A program made the position numbers and the translations under genes. Below the pieces are notes generated by a model. That model saw only the letters and a program-made list of their open reading frames with translations. It was not told the DNA's origin and made no database searches. From positions 62,001 to 126,000 of the forward strand of contig CAXXKO010000009.1 in assembly GCA_963666705.2 (NCBI GenBank): a stretch of 64,000 bases of DNA. The letters run 5' to 3'. This document shows, piece by piece, positions 43,643 through 52,497 of this stretch (position 1 is the first letter of the stretch; every line of letters starts with the position of its first letter). This DNA comes from G963666705 sp963666705 (GTDB lineage Bacteria > Pseudomonadota > Alphaproteobacteria > CADEGL01).

Positions 43643-44386
43643 TCAGCCCGCCCCCAGATAGGCGTCGATCACCCGCTGGTCGGCGCGGATGCGCGCGGGC
43701 GGCCCTTCGGCGAGCAGCTCGCCATGGGCGAGGCAGTAGATGCGCTCGGCCAGGCTCATGATCACGCGCATGTTGTGCTCGATGACGAGGAGGGTGATGC
43801 CGAACTCGGCATTGGCGCGCGCGAGCCGGTCCATGAGGCCGTTGATGAGGGTGGGGTTGATGCCCGCCGTGGGCTCGTCGAGCAGCAGCAGGCGCGGGCC
43901 GTTCATCAGCGCCATGGAGAACTCGAGGAGCTTCTGCTGCCCGAAGGAGAGGTCGCCCGCCTGCAGGCGGCGCTTCTCGTAGAGGCCGACGAACTCGAGC
44001 AGCGCCTCGGCCCGCTCCTCCTCGGCCCGAGGGTGCCTGGCGAACATGGCGAGGATGCCCTCGGCGCGGTGCGGCGCGCTGATGAGCATGTTCTGCACGC
44101 AGGTCATGCGGCCGTAGATGCGCGTCTGCTGGAAGGTGCGCAGGAGGCCCAGGCGCGCGATATCAGCCACCCGCAGGTGCGCGATCTCGCGCCCGTCGAA
44201 GCGGATCGAGCCCCGGTCGATGGCATGGTGGCCGACGATGGAGTTGAAGAGGGTCGTCTTGCCCGAGCCGTTGGGGCCGATGAGGCCGACGATCTCACCG
44301 GCCTCCACGGCAATGGAGATGTCGTGGTTGGCGACCACACCGCCGAACGCCTTGCTCGCACCCTCGACCTCGAGCAGCCGGTTCAT
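43643..44386 (-). CDS. Branched-chain amino acid ABC transporter ATP-binding protein (LivG-type)
   Basis: This 247-residue ATPase has GPNGSGKTTLFNSIVG (Walker A), LRTFQQTRIYGRMTCVQNML (LivG Q-loop), LSFGQQKLLEFSMALM (signature) and LLLLDEPTAGINP (Walker B). ATG overlaps the LivM stop by 4 nt (ATGA). The signature is LSFGQ rather than LSGGQ, which is common in LivG proteins. It pairs with the LivF-type ATPase 2 nt downstream. Confidence 0.93.
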   Translation of the reverse strand: MNRLLEVEGASKAFGGVVANHDISIAVEAGEIVGLIGPNGSGKTTLFNSIVGHHAIDRGSIRFDGREIAHLRVADIARLGLLRTFQQTRIYGRMTCVQNMLISAPHRAEGILAMFARHPRAEEERAEALLEFVGLYEKRRLQAGDLSFGQQKLLEFSMALMNGPRLLLLDEPTAGINPTLINGLMDRLARANAEFGITLLVIEHNMRVIMSLAERIYCLAHGELLAEGPPARIRADQRVIDAYLGAG

Positions 44387-45423
44387 TCGCCCGCCTCCCC
44401 CGGCGCTTCCACATGGTGGCCGAAGCGCTCGGGGAAGCGCCGGCGCGCCCAGCCCAGGATGCCGCGCGGGAAGAACACCACGATGACGACGATGAGCAGG
44501 CCGAGGGCCACGCGCTGCCAGCCCAGGAGGTAGGTCCAGAACAGCTCTTGCGTCACGTGGAAGATGGCGGCGCCGATGACCGGGCCCCACAGGGTGCCCT
44601 TGCCCCCCAGGATTGCCATCAGCACCATCCACACGCCGTAGGTGGCGCCGGCGAAGGCCACGTCGCGCGGGTCGATGAAGCCGATGACGTTGCCCATGAG
44701 CCCGCCGGCGATGCCGAGGAAGAAGGCGGCGACGGCCCAGGCCACGGTCTTGTAGCGGGTGGTGCGCAGGCCCATTGCCTCGGCCTTGTCCTCGTCGTCG
44801 CGGATGGCGTTGGCGACGAGGCCGAAGCGCCCGGCATAGAGCCGCTTGAGGAAGAGGAAGGTGGCGATGGCGAGGGCGAAGCAGAGGGCGTAGAAGAACC
44901 CCTCCCGCCCGCCGAGCTCGCCCGGGTAGAGCGGCGGCACCATCCCGGAGCCGGCGCCGAGATACTCCCAGCCCCCGGCGATCTCACCCGCCGCGATGCC
45001 GATGCCCAGGGTGCCGATGGCGAAGTAATGCCCCCTCAGCCCCAGGATGCCCGAGCCCAGGACGAGGGCGAAGAGGACCGCGGCCGCGGCCCCGGCGGCC
45101 AATCCGAGGGCGAGGCCGGTGAAGTACTGGCCCTCGTCCAGATCCACCCGGATGGCGCCGTAGGAGGCGTTGTAGGCCGCCACGTCGTAATGCAGGCCCA
45201 CCTGCACCACCGCGCAGGCATACATGCCGACGCCGATGAACAGCACGTTGCCGAAGGAGTTGTAGCCCATCTGCCCGCCGAGGATGTCCCAGGTCAGCGC
45301 GAAGGCGACCATGAGCCAGAGGAATGTCATCTGGGTCTTGAGCGCCGGCAACAGCATGGGTGCGAAGATGCCGGCCACCAGGATGCCGCCATAGAGCAGG
45401 GCCGCGCGCTGGCCGGCGCTCAT
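44383..45423 (-). CDS. Branched-chain amino acid ABC transporter permease (LivM-type)
   Basis: This 346-residue permease has about ten hydrophobic segments, the LivM motif MGYNSFGNVLFIGVGMY, the RGHYFAIGTLGI segment and the EAA-type loop YAGRFGLVANAIRDDEDKAEAMG with RYKTVAWAVAAFFLG. ATG overlaps the LivH stop (ATGA), giving strict coupling. It forms the inner-membrane channel with LivH. Confidence 0.92.
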   Translation of the reverse strand: MSAGQRAALLYGGILVAGIFAPMLLPALKTQMTFLWLMVAFALTWDILGGQMGYNSFGNVLFIGVGMYACAVVQVGLHYDVAAYNASYGAIRVDLDEGQYFTGLALGLAAGAAAAVLFALVLGSGILGLRGHYFAIGTLGIGIAAGEIAGGWEYLGAGSGMVPPLYPGELGGREGFFYALCFALAIATFLFLKRLYAGRFGLVANAIRDDEDKAEAMGLRTTRYKTVAWAVAAFFLGIAGGLMGNVIGFIDPRDVAFAGATYGVWMVLMAILGGKGTLWGPVIGAAIFHVTQELFWTYLLGWQRVALGLLIVVIVVFFPRGILGWARRRFPERFGHHVEAPGEAGE

Positions 45424-46322
45424 CTCAGGACCTTTCGCTGGCGCCGGAGCCGCCGGCTGCGCCACACCAGGATGGCGACGAGGAGGATATAGACGAAGGC
45501 GGCCTGGTACTCGGTGCCGAGGGTGAAGCCGGCGAAATTCTCGGCCGCGCCGAGGCCGAGCCCGGCCACGATCACGCCCGCGATGTTGCCGAGGCCGGCG
45601 ACCACCACGATGGTGAAGGCGCGCACCGTGTAGATGATCCCCAGATAGGGATGGATCGACCAGATCATCACCACGAGCGCGCCGGCGGCACCGCAGATCG
45701 CGGCGTTGAGCGCGTAGGTCATGGCATAGACGCGGTCCGTATCGACACCGAGGATGCGCGCCGCGCGCGCGTTCTGGGCCGTGGCGCGGATGGCCTGGCC
45801 GAGGCGCGAGCGCTTCATGAAGACGACGAGGGCGAGGCCGATGCCGAGCGCAATGCCGAGCGCCACAACCTTGGTCTGCGAGATGACCAGCATGTCATCC
45901 AAGGCGAACCAGGTGCCCAGGCCCGACTGTACGGTCTGCACGTCGGCGCCGAAGCCCTGGTTCATGAGCTGCTGGAACAGGATGCTGAGGCCGAAGGTGG
46001 CCAGCAGAGAGGTGAAGAGATCCTGGGTCACCACCCGGAAGATAACGATCCGGTAGGTCGCCCAGCCGACGAGGAACAGGATCGCCGCCGCCACCGGGAT
46101 GCCGAGGAAGGGGCTTATGCCCGCTTCCGCCACGTAGAGCGTGACGAAACCGCCCAGGATGACGAAATCGCCCTGGGTCAGGTTGATCACGTTCATGACG
46201 CCCCAGACGAGCGCCATGCCGTAGGCGGCGAGCACGAAGATCGCGCCCACCAGGATGCCGTCGACGACGAGCTGGACGATGAGCGTCGGCGCGCCGATCA
46301 GGATGGCGATGTTGTCGATCAC
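45420..46322 (-). CDS. Branched-chain amino acid ABC transporter permease (LivH-type)
   Basis: This 300-residue permease has eight or so helices, the LivH opening LVVDGILVGAIFVLAAYGMA and WGVMNVINLTQGDFVILGGF, and the cytoplasmic loop SRLGQAIRATAQNARAARILG. A GTG start gives the usual length; upstream codons read through intergenic repeat sequence. It is separated from the binding-protein gene by about 250 bp of hairpin repeats, unlike the tight overlaps downstream. Confidence 0.91.
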   Translation of the reverse strand: MIDNIAILIGAPTLIVQLVVDGILVGAIFVLAAYGMALVWGVMNVINLTQGDFVILGGFVTLYVAEAGISPFLGIPVAAAILFLVGWATYRIVIFRVVTQDLFTSLLATFGLSILFQQLMNQGFGADVQTVQSGLGTWFALDDMLVISQTKVVALGIALGIGLALVVFMKRSRLGQAIRATAQNARAARILGVDTDRVYAMTYALNAAICGAAGALVVMIWSIHPYLGIIYTVRAFTIVVVAGLGNIAGVIVAGLGLGAAENFAGFTLGTEYQAAFVYILLVAILVWRSRRLRRQRKVLR

Positions 46323-46398
46323 GGGCGCGGTCCAGCCCGGCGCCGCCGGATAGCGCGGCGCCGGGCCTCGGCTAGCGGAGCAAACACGACAGAAGAAT

Positions 46399-46537
46399 CC
46401 CCCTCTCCCCTTGGGGAGAGGGCCGGGGTGAGGGGGTGTGCGCCCACGCGCGAAAGGAGTCTTTCGGCCGCCCGCCGGCGGCCACCCCCTCACCCGGCGC
46501 GCTCCACGCACCACCCTCTCCCCGCTGGGGAGAGGGT
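46399..46537. repeat. Pair of inverted intergenic repeats (family D) between the LivJ and LivH genes
   Basis: CCCTCTCCCCTTGGGGAGAG with GGCCGGGGTGAGGGGG at the left and CCACCCCCTCACCC plus CCCTCTCCCCGCTGGGGAG at the right are inverted copies, each with its own hairpin. The whole region could form a long stem after the binding-protein gene. A third copy lies at 48838. Confidence 0.75.
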
Positions 46538-46570
46538 TCGAAGCGTTGGATTCGATCCACTACCCGCTTG

Positions 46571-47818
46571 CTACTCGCGCGCGGACCAGTCGGGCCGGGG
46601 CCAGATGAGCTCCGATTCCGCCCACTCGAGGGGTGCCACGACCTTGTACTGGCCGTCTTGGACCTGGTACAGCGCCATGGGCTTGGCAACGTTCTTGCCC
46701 GTCTCGTCGAACCTGATGTTGCCGTATAAAGTCTGCATGTCGGTGGCGGCGAGGGCGTCGCGCACGGCTTCGCGGTCGAGGCTGCCGGCGCGCTCGAAGG
46801 CGTCGACGAAGGTCAGCACCGACGCCGTCGACTCGGCCGCCTGGTAGGGCGGTGCGTAGCCATAGCGCTCCTCGAACGTCTTGGCGTAGTCGGCCGCCGA
46901 GCCGAACCAGCGGCCGCTATAGGCCATGGTGGGCGCCCACTGGGTGGCGCAGAGGGTATCTTCCGCGTCCTTGCCGAACTTCTTGATGACCTGCGCCGAA
47001 TCGCAGTGGGTGATCGCCAGCATGGGCACGTCGACCTTCATCTCCGCCACCTGGCGGATGACCGTCGCGGCACCCTTGGCGTGACCCGAGACTACCAGCA
47101 CGTCGGGCTTGAGCGCCCGCACCTTGGTCAGGGTGGCGGCCATGTCGTTGAGCTCGGGCGGCAGCTTGTCGTCGATGACGATGGTCATGCCGTAGCTCTC
47201 GGCATCCGCCATCACGCCCGCGCGCACGTCCTGGGAGAAGGGATCGTTCTCGAAGGCCATGGCCACCTTGACGTCCGCGGCCGACCCGCCCGCGCCTTCC
47301 GCCATCTCGGCGGCGAGCTGGATCGAGCTCGCGAGATACTGCTCCGACGTCGAGAGCACGGCGAAGAGGTAGCGGTAGCCTTGCGTGAACAGGGAGCGCG
47401 AGGCGCCGTTCCCCTCGACCATGGGGATCTTGTACTTCTCGGTCACCGGGGCGATGGCCTTGGTCAGGCCCGAGCTGTACGGGCCGAGCATGAACTGGAC
47501 GCCGTCCTGGTTGATCAGGCGCTCGGCCAGCTGCGCCCCGCGCGCGGGCGTCGACTCGTCGTCGTAATAGACGATCTCGAGGTTATAGGTCTTGTCGCCG
47601 ACCTTGACGCCGCCCATCTCGGCGATGCGCTCGACCGCCAGGTCGTAGCCGTTGCGCGTGTGCTGGCCGTTGGTCGAGTATTTCCCGCTCTCCGAGATGG
47701 CGGCGCCGAGCACGATCGAGCCGTCCTCGGCCGCCACGGCCGCGGGCGTCATGAGCGCGCCCATGGCCGTCGCGGCCGCCAGCGCGATTGGGGTAAGCGT
47801 CCTCCGCATTCCGGGCAT
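46571..47818 (-). CDS. Branched-chain amino acid ABC transporter substrate-binding protein (LivJ-type)
   Basis: This 415-residue periplasmic binding protein of type 1 fold has a Sec signal peptide (MPGMRRTLTPIALAAATAMG, cleavage near residue 30 after AVAA). SIVLGAAISESGKYSTNGQH and LINQDGVQFMLGPYSSGLTK are typical LivJ-like segments. A GGGAGGAGAG site lies 5 nt before ATG. The ligand could be a branched-chain amino acid, another amino acid, a urea or an amide; sequence alone does not decide. It is first in the five-gene operon. Confidence 0.92.
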   Translation of the reverse strand: MPGMRRTLTPIALAAATAMGALMTPAAVAAEDGSIVLGAAISESGKYSTNGQHTRNGYDLAVERIAEMGGVKVGDKTYNLEIVYYDDESTPARGAQLAERLINQDGVQFMLGPYSSGLTKAIAPVTEKYKIPMVEGNGASRSLFTQGYRYLFAVLSTSEQYLASSIQLAAEMAEGAGGSAADVKVAMAFENDPFSQDVRAGVMADAESYGMTIVIDDKLPPELNDMAATLTKVRALKPDVLVVSGHAKGAATVIRQVAEMKVDVPMLAITHCDSAQVIKKFGKDAEDTLCATQWAPTMAYSGRWFGSAADYAKTFEERYGYAPPYQAAESTASVLTFVDAFERAGSLDREAVRDALAATDMQTLYGNIRFDETGKNVAKPMALYQVQDGQYKVVAPLEWAESELIWPRPDWSARE

Positions 47819-47952
47819 GTCGTCTCTCCTCCCTTGGATTGCCTCTGTCCCTCGAACGGTCTTCCATCCTATCCATCCTAGCATTTTCCGCGCACGCGCA
47901 AAGGTGACGAAGCGCTATTCTTCTCCCCGCCCTCGAATTGGATGTCCGGCCC

Positions 47953-48822
47953 ATGGCGAAAAGGCTCGATCCCCGCACCCACCCCTACCGCGCCGACCTG
48001 GCGGCGGCGGCGCTGCGCGGCCGCGTCCGGGCGAAGCGTTTCGCCGCGGGGCGGGGGATGCGCTGCATCACCCCCCTCGCGCCCATCCGGGAGGCACCCG
48101 ACCGGGCCGCGCGCCAGGCGAGCGAGCTACTCCTGGGTGAGGAATTCGAAGTCTTCGAGCTCGCGGGCGGCTGGGCCTGGGGCCAATGCGCGCGCGACGG
48201 CTATGTGGGCTATGTCGCCGCGCGAGCGCTGAGCCCTCGCCCCTGGTCGCCCGACCATGTGGTCGCGGTGGTGCGCGCGCCGGTCTTCGGGGGGCCGGAT
48301 TTCAAGCACCCGGTGCGCGCGCGGCTGTCCCTCAACGCGGCCGTGAAGGTGACGGGAGCGGAGGGCGATTACCGGCGCATCCGTGGCGGCGGCTGGGTCT
48401 ATGCGCCCCACCTGTGCCCCCTTGGCGAGACGGCGCCGGATTTCGTCGCGACGGCGCGGGCCTTCCTCGAGACGCCCTACGTGTGGGGCGGGAACTCCGC
48501 CTCGGGCGTCGATTGCTCCGGCCTCGTCCAGGCGAGCCTCCAGCGCGCCGGCATCGCCTGCCCCCGGGATTCGGACATGCAGGAGAAGGCGCTCGGCGCC
48601 CGGGTGACGATCGCGGGGTATGCGGGCAACGAGCGGCGCGGCGACCTCGTCTTCCTGCCCGGCCATGTGGGCCTCGTGGCCGGGCGCGGGCGCTTGCTCC
48701 ACGCCAGCAGCCGGGCCATGCGGGTGGTGGTCCAGCCCCTCGGCGAGGTCCTCGCCCGCTTCGCGGCGGCGCGGCCCCAGCCCATCACCGCCATAAGGCG
48801 CCTGCCCGCCCCGCAAGCATGA
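47953..48822 (+). CDS. NlpC/P60 family cell wall hydrolase
   Basis: This 289-residue hydrolase has two SH3-like segments (about 35-95 and 105-150; GWAWGQCARDGYVGYVAA and GGWVYAPHL) followed by an NlpC/P60 domain. The catalytic residues are Cys188 in GVDCSGLVQ, His238 in LPGHVGLVAG and His250 in RLLHASS. This layout matches gamma-D-glutamyl-diaminopimelic acid endopeptidases (YkfC/DUF1175-like and spr-like proteins). No signal peptide is obvious, so it may act on recycled muropeptides in the cytoplasm. TTG at 47938 is an alternative start; ATG 47953 is preferred. Confidence 0.88.
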   Translation: MAKRLDPRTHPYRADLAAAALRGRVRAKRFAAGRGMRCITPLAPIREAPDRAARQASELLLGEEFEVFELAGGWAWGQCARDGYVGYVAARALSPRPWSPDHVVAVVRAPVFGGPDFKHPVRARLSLNAAVKVTGAEGDYRRIRGGGWVYAPHLCPLGETAPDFVATARAFLETPYVWGGNSASGVDCSGLVQASLQRAGIACPRDSDMQEKALGARVTIAGYAGNERRGDLVFLPGHVGLVAGRGRLLHASSRAMRVVVQPLGEVLARFAAARPQPITAIRRLPAPQA

Positions 48823-48837
48823 GCGCGCCATAAGTTT

Positions 48838-48888
48838 CCCCCTCTCCCCCCAAGGAAAGAAGTGCGGAGAGGGCCGGGGTGAGGGGGT
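48838..48888 (+). repeat. Family D intergenic repeat, single copy
   Basis: CCCCTCTCCCCCCAAGGAAA followed by GGAGAGGGCCGGGGTGAGGG matches the repeats in the liv intergenic region, with a disrupted hairpin loop. Confidence 0.7.
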
Positions 48889-49006
48889 GCGCACCCGCGC
48901 CTCGGGAAGTGTCTTATACATAGCGTAATTCCGGTGGTCACTCTCCCGGGCCTATGATGCGGGGTCACGAGTAAGCGCCCCAATAGGCAAACCAAGGAGA
49001 GTGACC

Positions 49007-50041
49007 ATGACGGAGTATGTTGGGTTTGACGTATCGAAGGAAGAGACGGCGTTTTGCGTGAAGGACGTGGCGGGAAAGATATTGGCGCGGGGCAAGGTTG
49101 CGACCGATCCGGGGGCGCTGTTCGCAGCTTTGCGGGAGCATTGTCCGTGCCCTGGCCGTATCGTTCTGGAGACGGGTACGCTGAGTGGCTGGCTGGCGCG
49201 GGAGCTGGGCCGGCTGGGGGTCTCGGTCGAGGTGATCGACGCGCGCCAGGCGAACGCTGTGATGCGTCTTCAGCACAACAAGACGGATGCGAACGACGCC
49301 GAGCTCTTGGCGGAGATCGCGCGGACGGGGTTCTGCCGCCCTGTGGCGGTGAAGATCGAGGTGGCGCAAGAGGCGCGGGCACTTCTCAAGGCGCGCTGTC
49401 ATCTGGTGCGCCAGCGGCGCGATACGGAGAACGCGATCCGTGGCCTGTTGGGGTCGTTGGGCCTTCGCTTTCCCAAGGGATCGGGCAAGCTGGCCGGACG
49501 CGTCCGCGAGGCGTTGGAGGGGCGTCCCGAGCTGAAGGTGATGATCGAGCCGCTTCTGTCCGCGGCGGCGGCGCTGGGCCGCGAGATCGGGCGGCTGGAC
49601 GAGGCGGTCGTGGCGCGGGCGAAAGGCTCTCCGGCCTGCCGTTTGCTGATGAGCACGCCGGGGGTGGGGCCGGTGACGGCGCTGGCCTATGTGGCGACCA
49701 TTGGCGAAGCGGAGCGGTTCGCCAAATCGCGCGCGGTGGGCGCCTATGTGGGGCTCACGTCGCGGCGCTGGCAGTCGGGTGGGATGGACTATTCGGGGCG
49801 CATCTCGAAACACGGCGACGCCATGCTGCGGGCGCTGCTCTACGAGGCCGCCAACAGCCTGCTGACGGTGGTGCGCCGGGCCCACCCGCTGAAGGACTGG
49901 GCGCGCCGGATCAAGAGGCGGACCAGCCACAAGAAGGCCTGCGTGGCGCTGGCGCGCCGGCTGGCGGTGATCCTGCACCGGATGCTGATCACCGGCGAAG
50001 CCTTCCGCTGGCCGGAAAAGGAGGCGAGCGCCACGGCATAG
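49007..50041 (+). CDS. IS110 family transposase (DEDD/Tnp20)
   Basis: This 344-residue transposase has the RuvC-like DEDD residues Asp8 (GFDVSK), Glu55 (VLETG), Asp94 and Asp97 (KTDANDAE), and the C-terminal transposase_20 domain with STPGVGPVTALAYVATIG and the SRRWQSGGMDYSG segment carrying the catalytic serine. ATG at 49007 has AAGGAG 8 nt upstream; a GTG 6 nt earlier is less likely. It appears intact and may be active. Confidence 0.93.
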   Translation: MTEYVGFDVSKEETAFCVKDVAGKILARGKVATDPGALFAALREHCPCPGRIVLETGTLSGWLARELGRLGVSVEVIDARQANAVMRLQHNKTDANDAELLAEIARTGFCRPVAVKIEVAQEARALLKARCHLVRQRRDTENAIRGLLGSLGLRFPKGSGKLAGRVREALEGRPELKVMIEPLLSAAAALGREIGRLDEAVVARAKGSPACRLLMSTPGVGPVTALAYVATIGEAERFAKSRAVGAYVGLTSRRWQSGGMDYSGRISKHGDAMLRALLYEAANSLLTVVRRAHPLKDWARRIKRRTSHKKACVALARRLAVILHRMLITGEAFRWPEKEASATA

Positions 50042-50274
50042 CTGGATAAGGAGAAGAGAGAGCTCCGCGAGAAGCGGAAGACCCGTCCCCGCCGGGACGG
50101 TGGCCGAGGCGATCCCGTTCGTTTGGTTGCTAAGCGGACAGCCGTTCGCGATTGCGCCTGATACCTTGGGAGGCCGAAGCCAAAGGGCACTATCATGAAG
50201 CGACCCGGCGGACCCGTCGGGGAAGACTTCGCAGACAACCGTGTTCCCGGCGGAGACAAGGGTCCGGAAGGGCT
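50042..50274 (+). ncRNA. Candidate bridge RNA region of IS110-type element
   Basis: The 233-nt noncoding right part of the element contains GGACGG/CCGTCCC-type and CCCGGCGG/CCGTCGGG-type inverted segments capable of forming several stem-loops. IS110 relatives encode a guide (bridge) RNA in this position. Exact RNA ends and loops cannot be fixed by eye. Confidence 0.35.
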
Positions 50275-50299
50275 TGACCAACGAACCGGAATTAGACAA

Positions 50300-50426
50300 C
50301 CGATCGTATGTTCCCTCAAACGCCGGGCGGCCGCATCCGCGGCCTTGGCTGGCCTCGCATAAGCTCGGGCGCGCGGTCGCGCTTGCCAGCGGTCGATGAG
50401 TCGAGTTCATCGGCCGCTGGTATTAG
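50300..50426 (+). repeat. Family B palindromic repeat, copy B2 (truncated)
   Basis: It matches B1 from CGATCGTATGTTCCCTCAAA onward but lacks the internal segment with the GCTCAAGCGCCGCTC hairpin, and its left hairpin is cut by the adjacent IS110-type element. Confidence 0.7.
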
Positions 50427-50691
50427 AGCGATTCCAGTTCGACTGGAATCGCTCCAGGCCGCAAGGCGGCCCGCCGGTCGCCCGGCGCGCCCGCGCAGGC
50501 GCGGGCCTCTTGGTCCGCTGCCGCGAGCGAAATAGAGCGCTAGAGCGATTCCAGCTCGACTGGAACCGCTCCAGGCCGCAAGGCGGCCCGCCGGTCGTCC
50601 GGCGCGCCCGCGCAGGCGCGGACCATTCGGTCCGCTGCCGCGAGCGAAATAGAGCGCTAGAGTGGGTCGGATCGAAGCGGAACCGCTCTAG
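50425..50691 (+). repeat. 117-bp tandem repeat (family C), 2.3 copies
   Basis: Units start at 50425, 50542 and 50659 (partial). Each begins with a hairpin built on AGAGCGATTCCAGTTCGACT and its complement, then CGCAAGGCGGCCCGCCGG and CGCGCCCGCGCAGGCGCG palindromes and ends CGCGAGCGAAATAGAGCGC. Units 1 and 2 differ at only a few positions. No coding content. Confidence 0.8.
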
Positions 50692-50706
50692 CGCCTTACG
50701 GCCGCC

Positions 50707-52497
50707 TCACGCCCCCCCGCTCTCCTCTCGGCCCGCCGCCGCCTCGTCGTCGTCGATGGTATAGACTGTCGTCTCCTCGGCCCGGCCGCGCAGGAGCACG
50801 GTGCCGATCTCGCGCCAGGGGTAGTCGCCCTTGGCGGCGGCGCGGGTCTCGGCCGAGATGCAGAGGAAGCACCCGACCTCCTTGCCCAGGGCCACGAGGC
50901 GCGCGGCGGCGTTCACCGCGTCGCCGACGATGGTGTAGTTGAGCCGCTCCTCGGCGCCGATATTGCCGACCAGCACCTCGCCCGTATGGATGCCGATGCG
51001 CGTGGGCAGCGGGCCCAGGCCCCGCGCCTCGCGCGCGGCGTTGAAGGCCCCGATCTCCCGGCGCATGGCGAGGGCCGCGACGAGGGCCCGGTCCGTATGG
51101 TCGTCCTGGGCCACCGGCGCGCCCCAGAAAGCCATCAGCGCGTCGCCGATGAACTTGTCGAGGGTGCCGTCACTTTTCAGCACCGGCCCGGCGAGGACGG
51201 TGAAGTATTCGTTGAGGGTCCGGGCCAGGTCGTCGGGCCGCATGGTGGCGGCGACGCCGGTGAAGCCGGCAATGTCGGAGAAGAGGATCGTGAGCACGCG
51301 GTTCTCGGCGACGACCTCGGTGCCCTCCGTTTCGAGGTTGATGAGCTGCTGCACCAGCTTCTTCGGCACGTAGCGGGCGAAGACGCGCAAGCCCCCCAGC
51401 ATGGCCGCGAAGGCGCGCTCGGCCTGGGTCAGCTCCACGAACGCGCTACCCGCGCCCGCGACGGTGCTGAGGTCGAAGCGCTGGATGGCGTCGGCGGCCG
51501 CGGCCAGGCGCGCGACCGGCGAGGTGATGAGGCGGCCGACCCAGACCGCCACGCCGACCGCCGCGATCAGGGTCGCGAGGCCGATGCCGGCGATGACCCA
51601 GGCCAGGGCGATGGCGTCGCCCAGCACCACGTCGCGCGGCACGGCCGAGACCACGTACCACGGCGTATCGCCGATGACCGGCGTGCGGGTGACGGTGAGG
51701 AGGTAGGTGGTATCGCCCACGCGCAATTGCTCGGGCACCGCCGCCTCGCGCTCGATCAGGTCGAAGACGGCGGCGGGCAGCGGATCGGCAAGCTCGCCCA
51801 CCCGCGGCAGGGTGTCGCGCTCGGCCTCGTCGCCGAGCAACTCGACATGGGCCATGACCACGCCGCGGCCGTCGATCATGAAGATCTGGCCCGCGCCGCC
51901 CGCCGCCGGCCCGGCGATGCCCTCCGAGAGGGCCGTCACGTCGATGTCGAGATAGATGGTGCCGATCGGCCGGCCGTCGGCGTCGCCCAGGTGGAGGGAG
52001 AAGGAGATCACCGGGCGCTTGTCGTAGGGCTCCATATAGAGGTCCTCGAACCCCTCCGTCCCGTCCCCGGGGCGCCCGTCGAGCATGAATTCGATATCCT
52101 CGTCGTCGAGGTCGCCGTCGAGCTCGACCTCGATCTCATCGTCTTCGTCCCAATAGACCATGACGTTGCTCTCGTCCCGGCGCAGCAGGGTGATGTCGCG
52201 CACCCCGTCGAGGTTGGTGACGAGGGCGGAGAGGAGGTTGCCGGCGCTTTCGTCGGCCATCAGGCCGGGCTCGGCCGCGAAGACCTCGTAGAGGACCGAG
52301 ACCTGCTCCTCCAGGGTCTCGAAATAGCCCACCACCCTTTGGGTCACGGCCTGGGCGCGGACCTCCTGGAGCTGGCGCGCGACGTTGAGCGCATTGACGA
52401 TCGAGCCATAGGTTCCGATGGCCCCCACGCCGCCGATCATGAGAATAACGAAGATCGCCACTCCGAGGCTCAGCGACCGGCGCAACCGGAATGCCAT
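50707..52497 (-). CDS. Membrane-bound class III adenylate cyclase with periplasmic sensor
   Basis: This 596-residue protein has a transmembrane helix (about 11-33), a double-Cache-like periplasmic domain (about 40-290), a second helix (about 296-320), a HAMP-like linker and a class III cyclase domain from about 395. Metal-binding Asp408 (LFSDIAGFT) and Asp452 (FIGDALMAF) are present. Lys448 and Asp526 (YTIVGDAVN) are the ATP-selecting pair and Asn529/Arg533 the transition-state residues, so it should make cAMP. The periplasmic part holds a strikingly acidic stretch (YWDEDDEIEVELDGDLDDED), perhaps a cation sensor. A GGGAGAG site precedes ATG. Confidence 0.9.
   Translation of the reverse strand: MAFRLRRSLSLGVAIFVILMIGGVGAIGTYGSIVNALNVARQLQEVRAQAVTQRVVGYFETLEEQVSVLYEVFAAEPGLMADESAGNLLSALVTNLDGVRDITLLRRDESNVMVYWDEDDEIEVELDGDLDDEDIEFMLDGRPGDGTEGFEDLYMEPYDKRPVISFSLHLGDADGRPIGTIYLDIDVTALSEGIAGPAAGGAGQIFMIDGRGVVMAHVELLGDEAERDTLPRVGELADPLPAAVFDLIEREAAVPEQLRVGDTTYLLTVTRTPVIGDTPWYVVSAVPRDVVLGDAIALAWVIAGIGLATLIAAVGVAVWVGRLITSPVARLAAAADAIQRFDLSTVAGAGSAFVELTQAERAFAAMLGGLRVFARYVPKKLVQQLINLETEGTEVVAENRVLTILFSDIAGFTGVAATMRPDDLARTLNEYFTVLAGPVLKSDGTLDKFIGDALMAFWGAPVAQDDHTDRALVAALAMRREIGAFNAAREARGLGPLPTRIGIHTGEVLVGNIGAEERLNYTIVGDAVNAAARLVALGKEVGCFLCISAETRAAAKGDYPWREIGTVLLRGRAEETTVYTIDDDEAAAGREESGGA

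Larger units (their letters stand above)
48926..50294 (+). mobile_element. IS110 family (IS1111-like) insertion sequence
   Basis: Left subterminal TAATTCCGG-TGGTCA and right TGACCA-ACGAACCGGAATTA are inverted copies (right side with 4 extra nt). The transposase gene lies close to the left end (about 80 nt) and a noncoding stretch of about 230 nt lies at the right end, the arrangement of the IS1111 subgroup. No target duplication is seen, as expected. The right end abuts a family B repeat, suggesting that palindrome as target. Confidence 0.75.
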
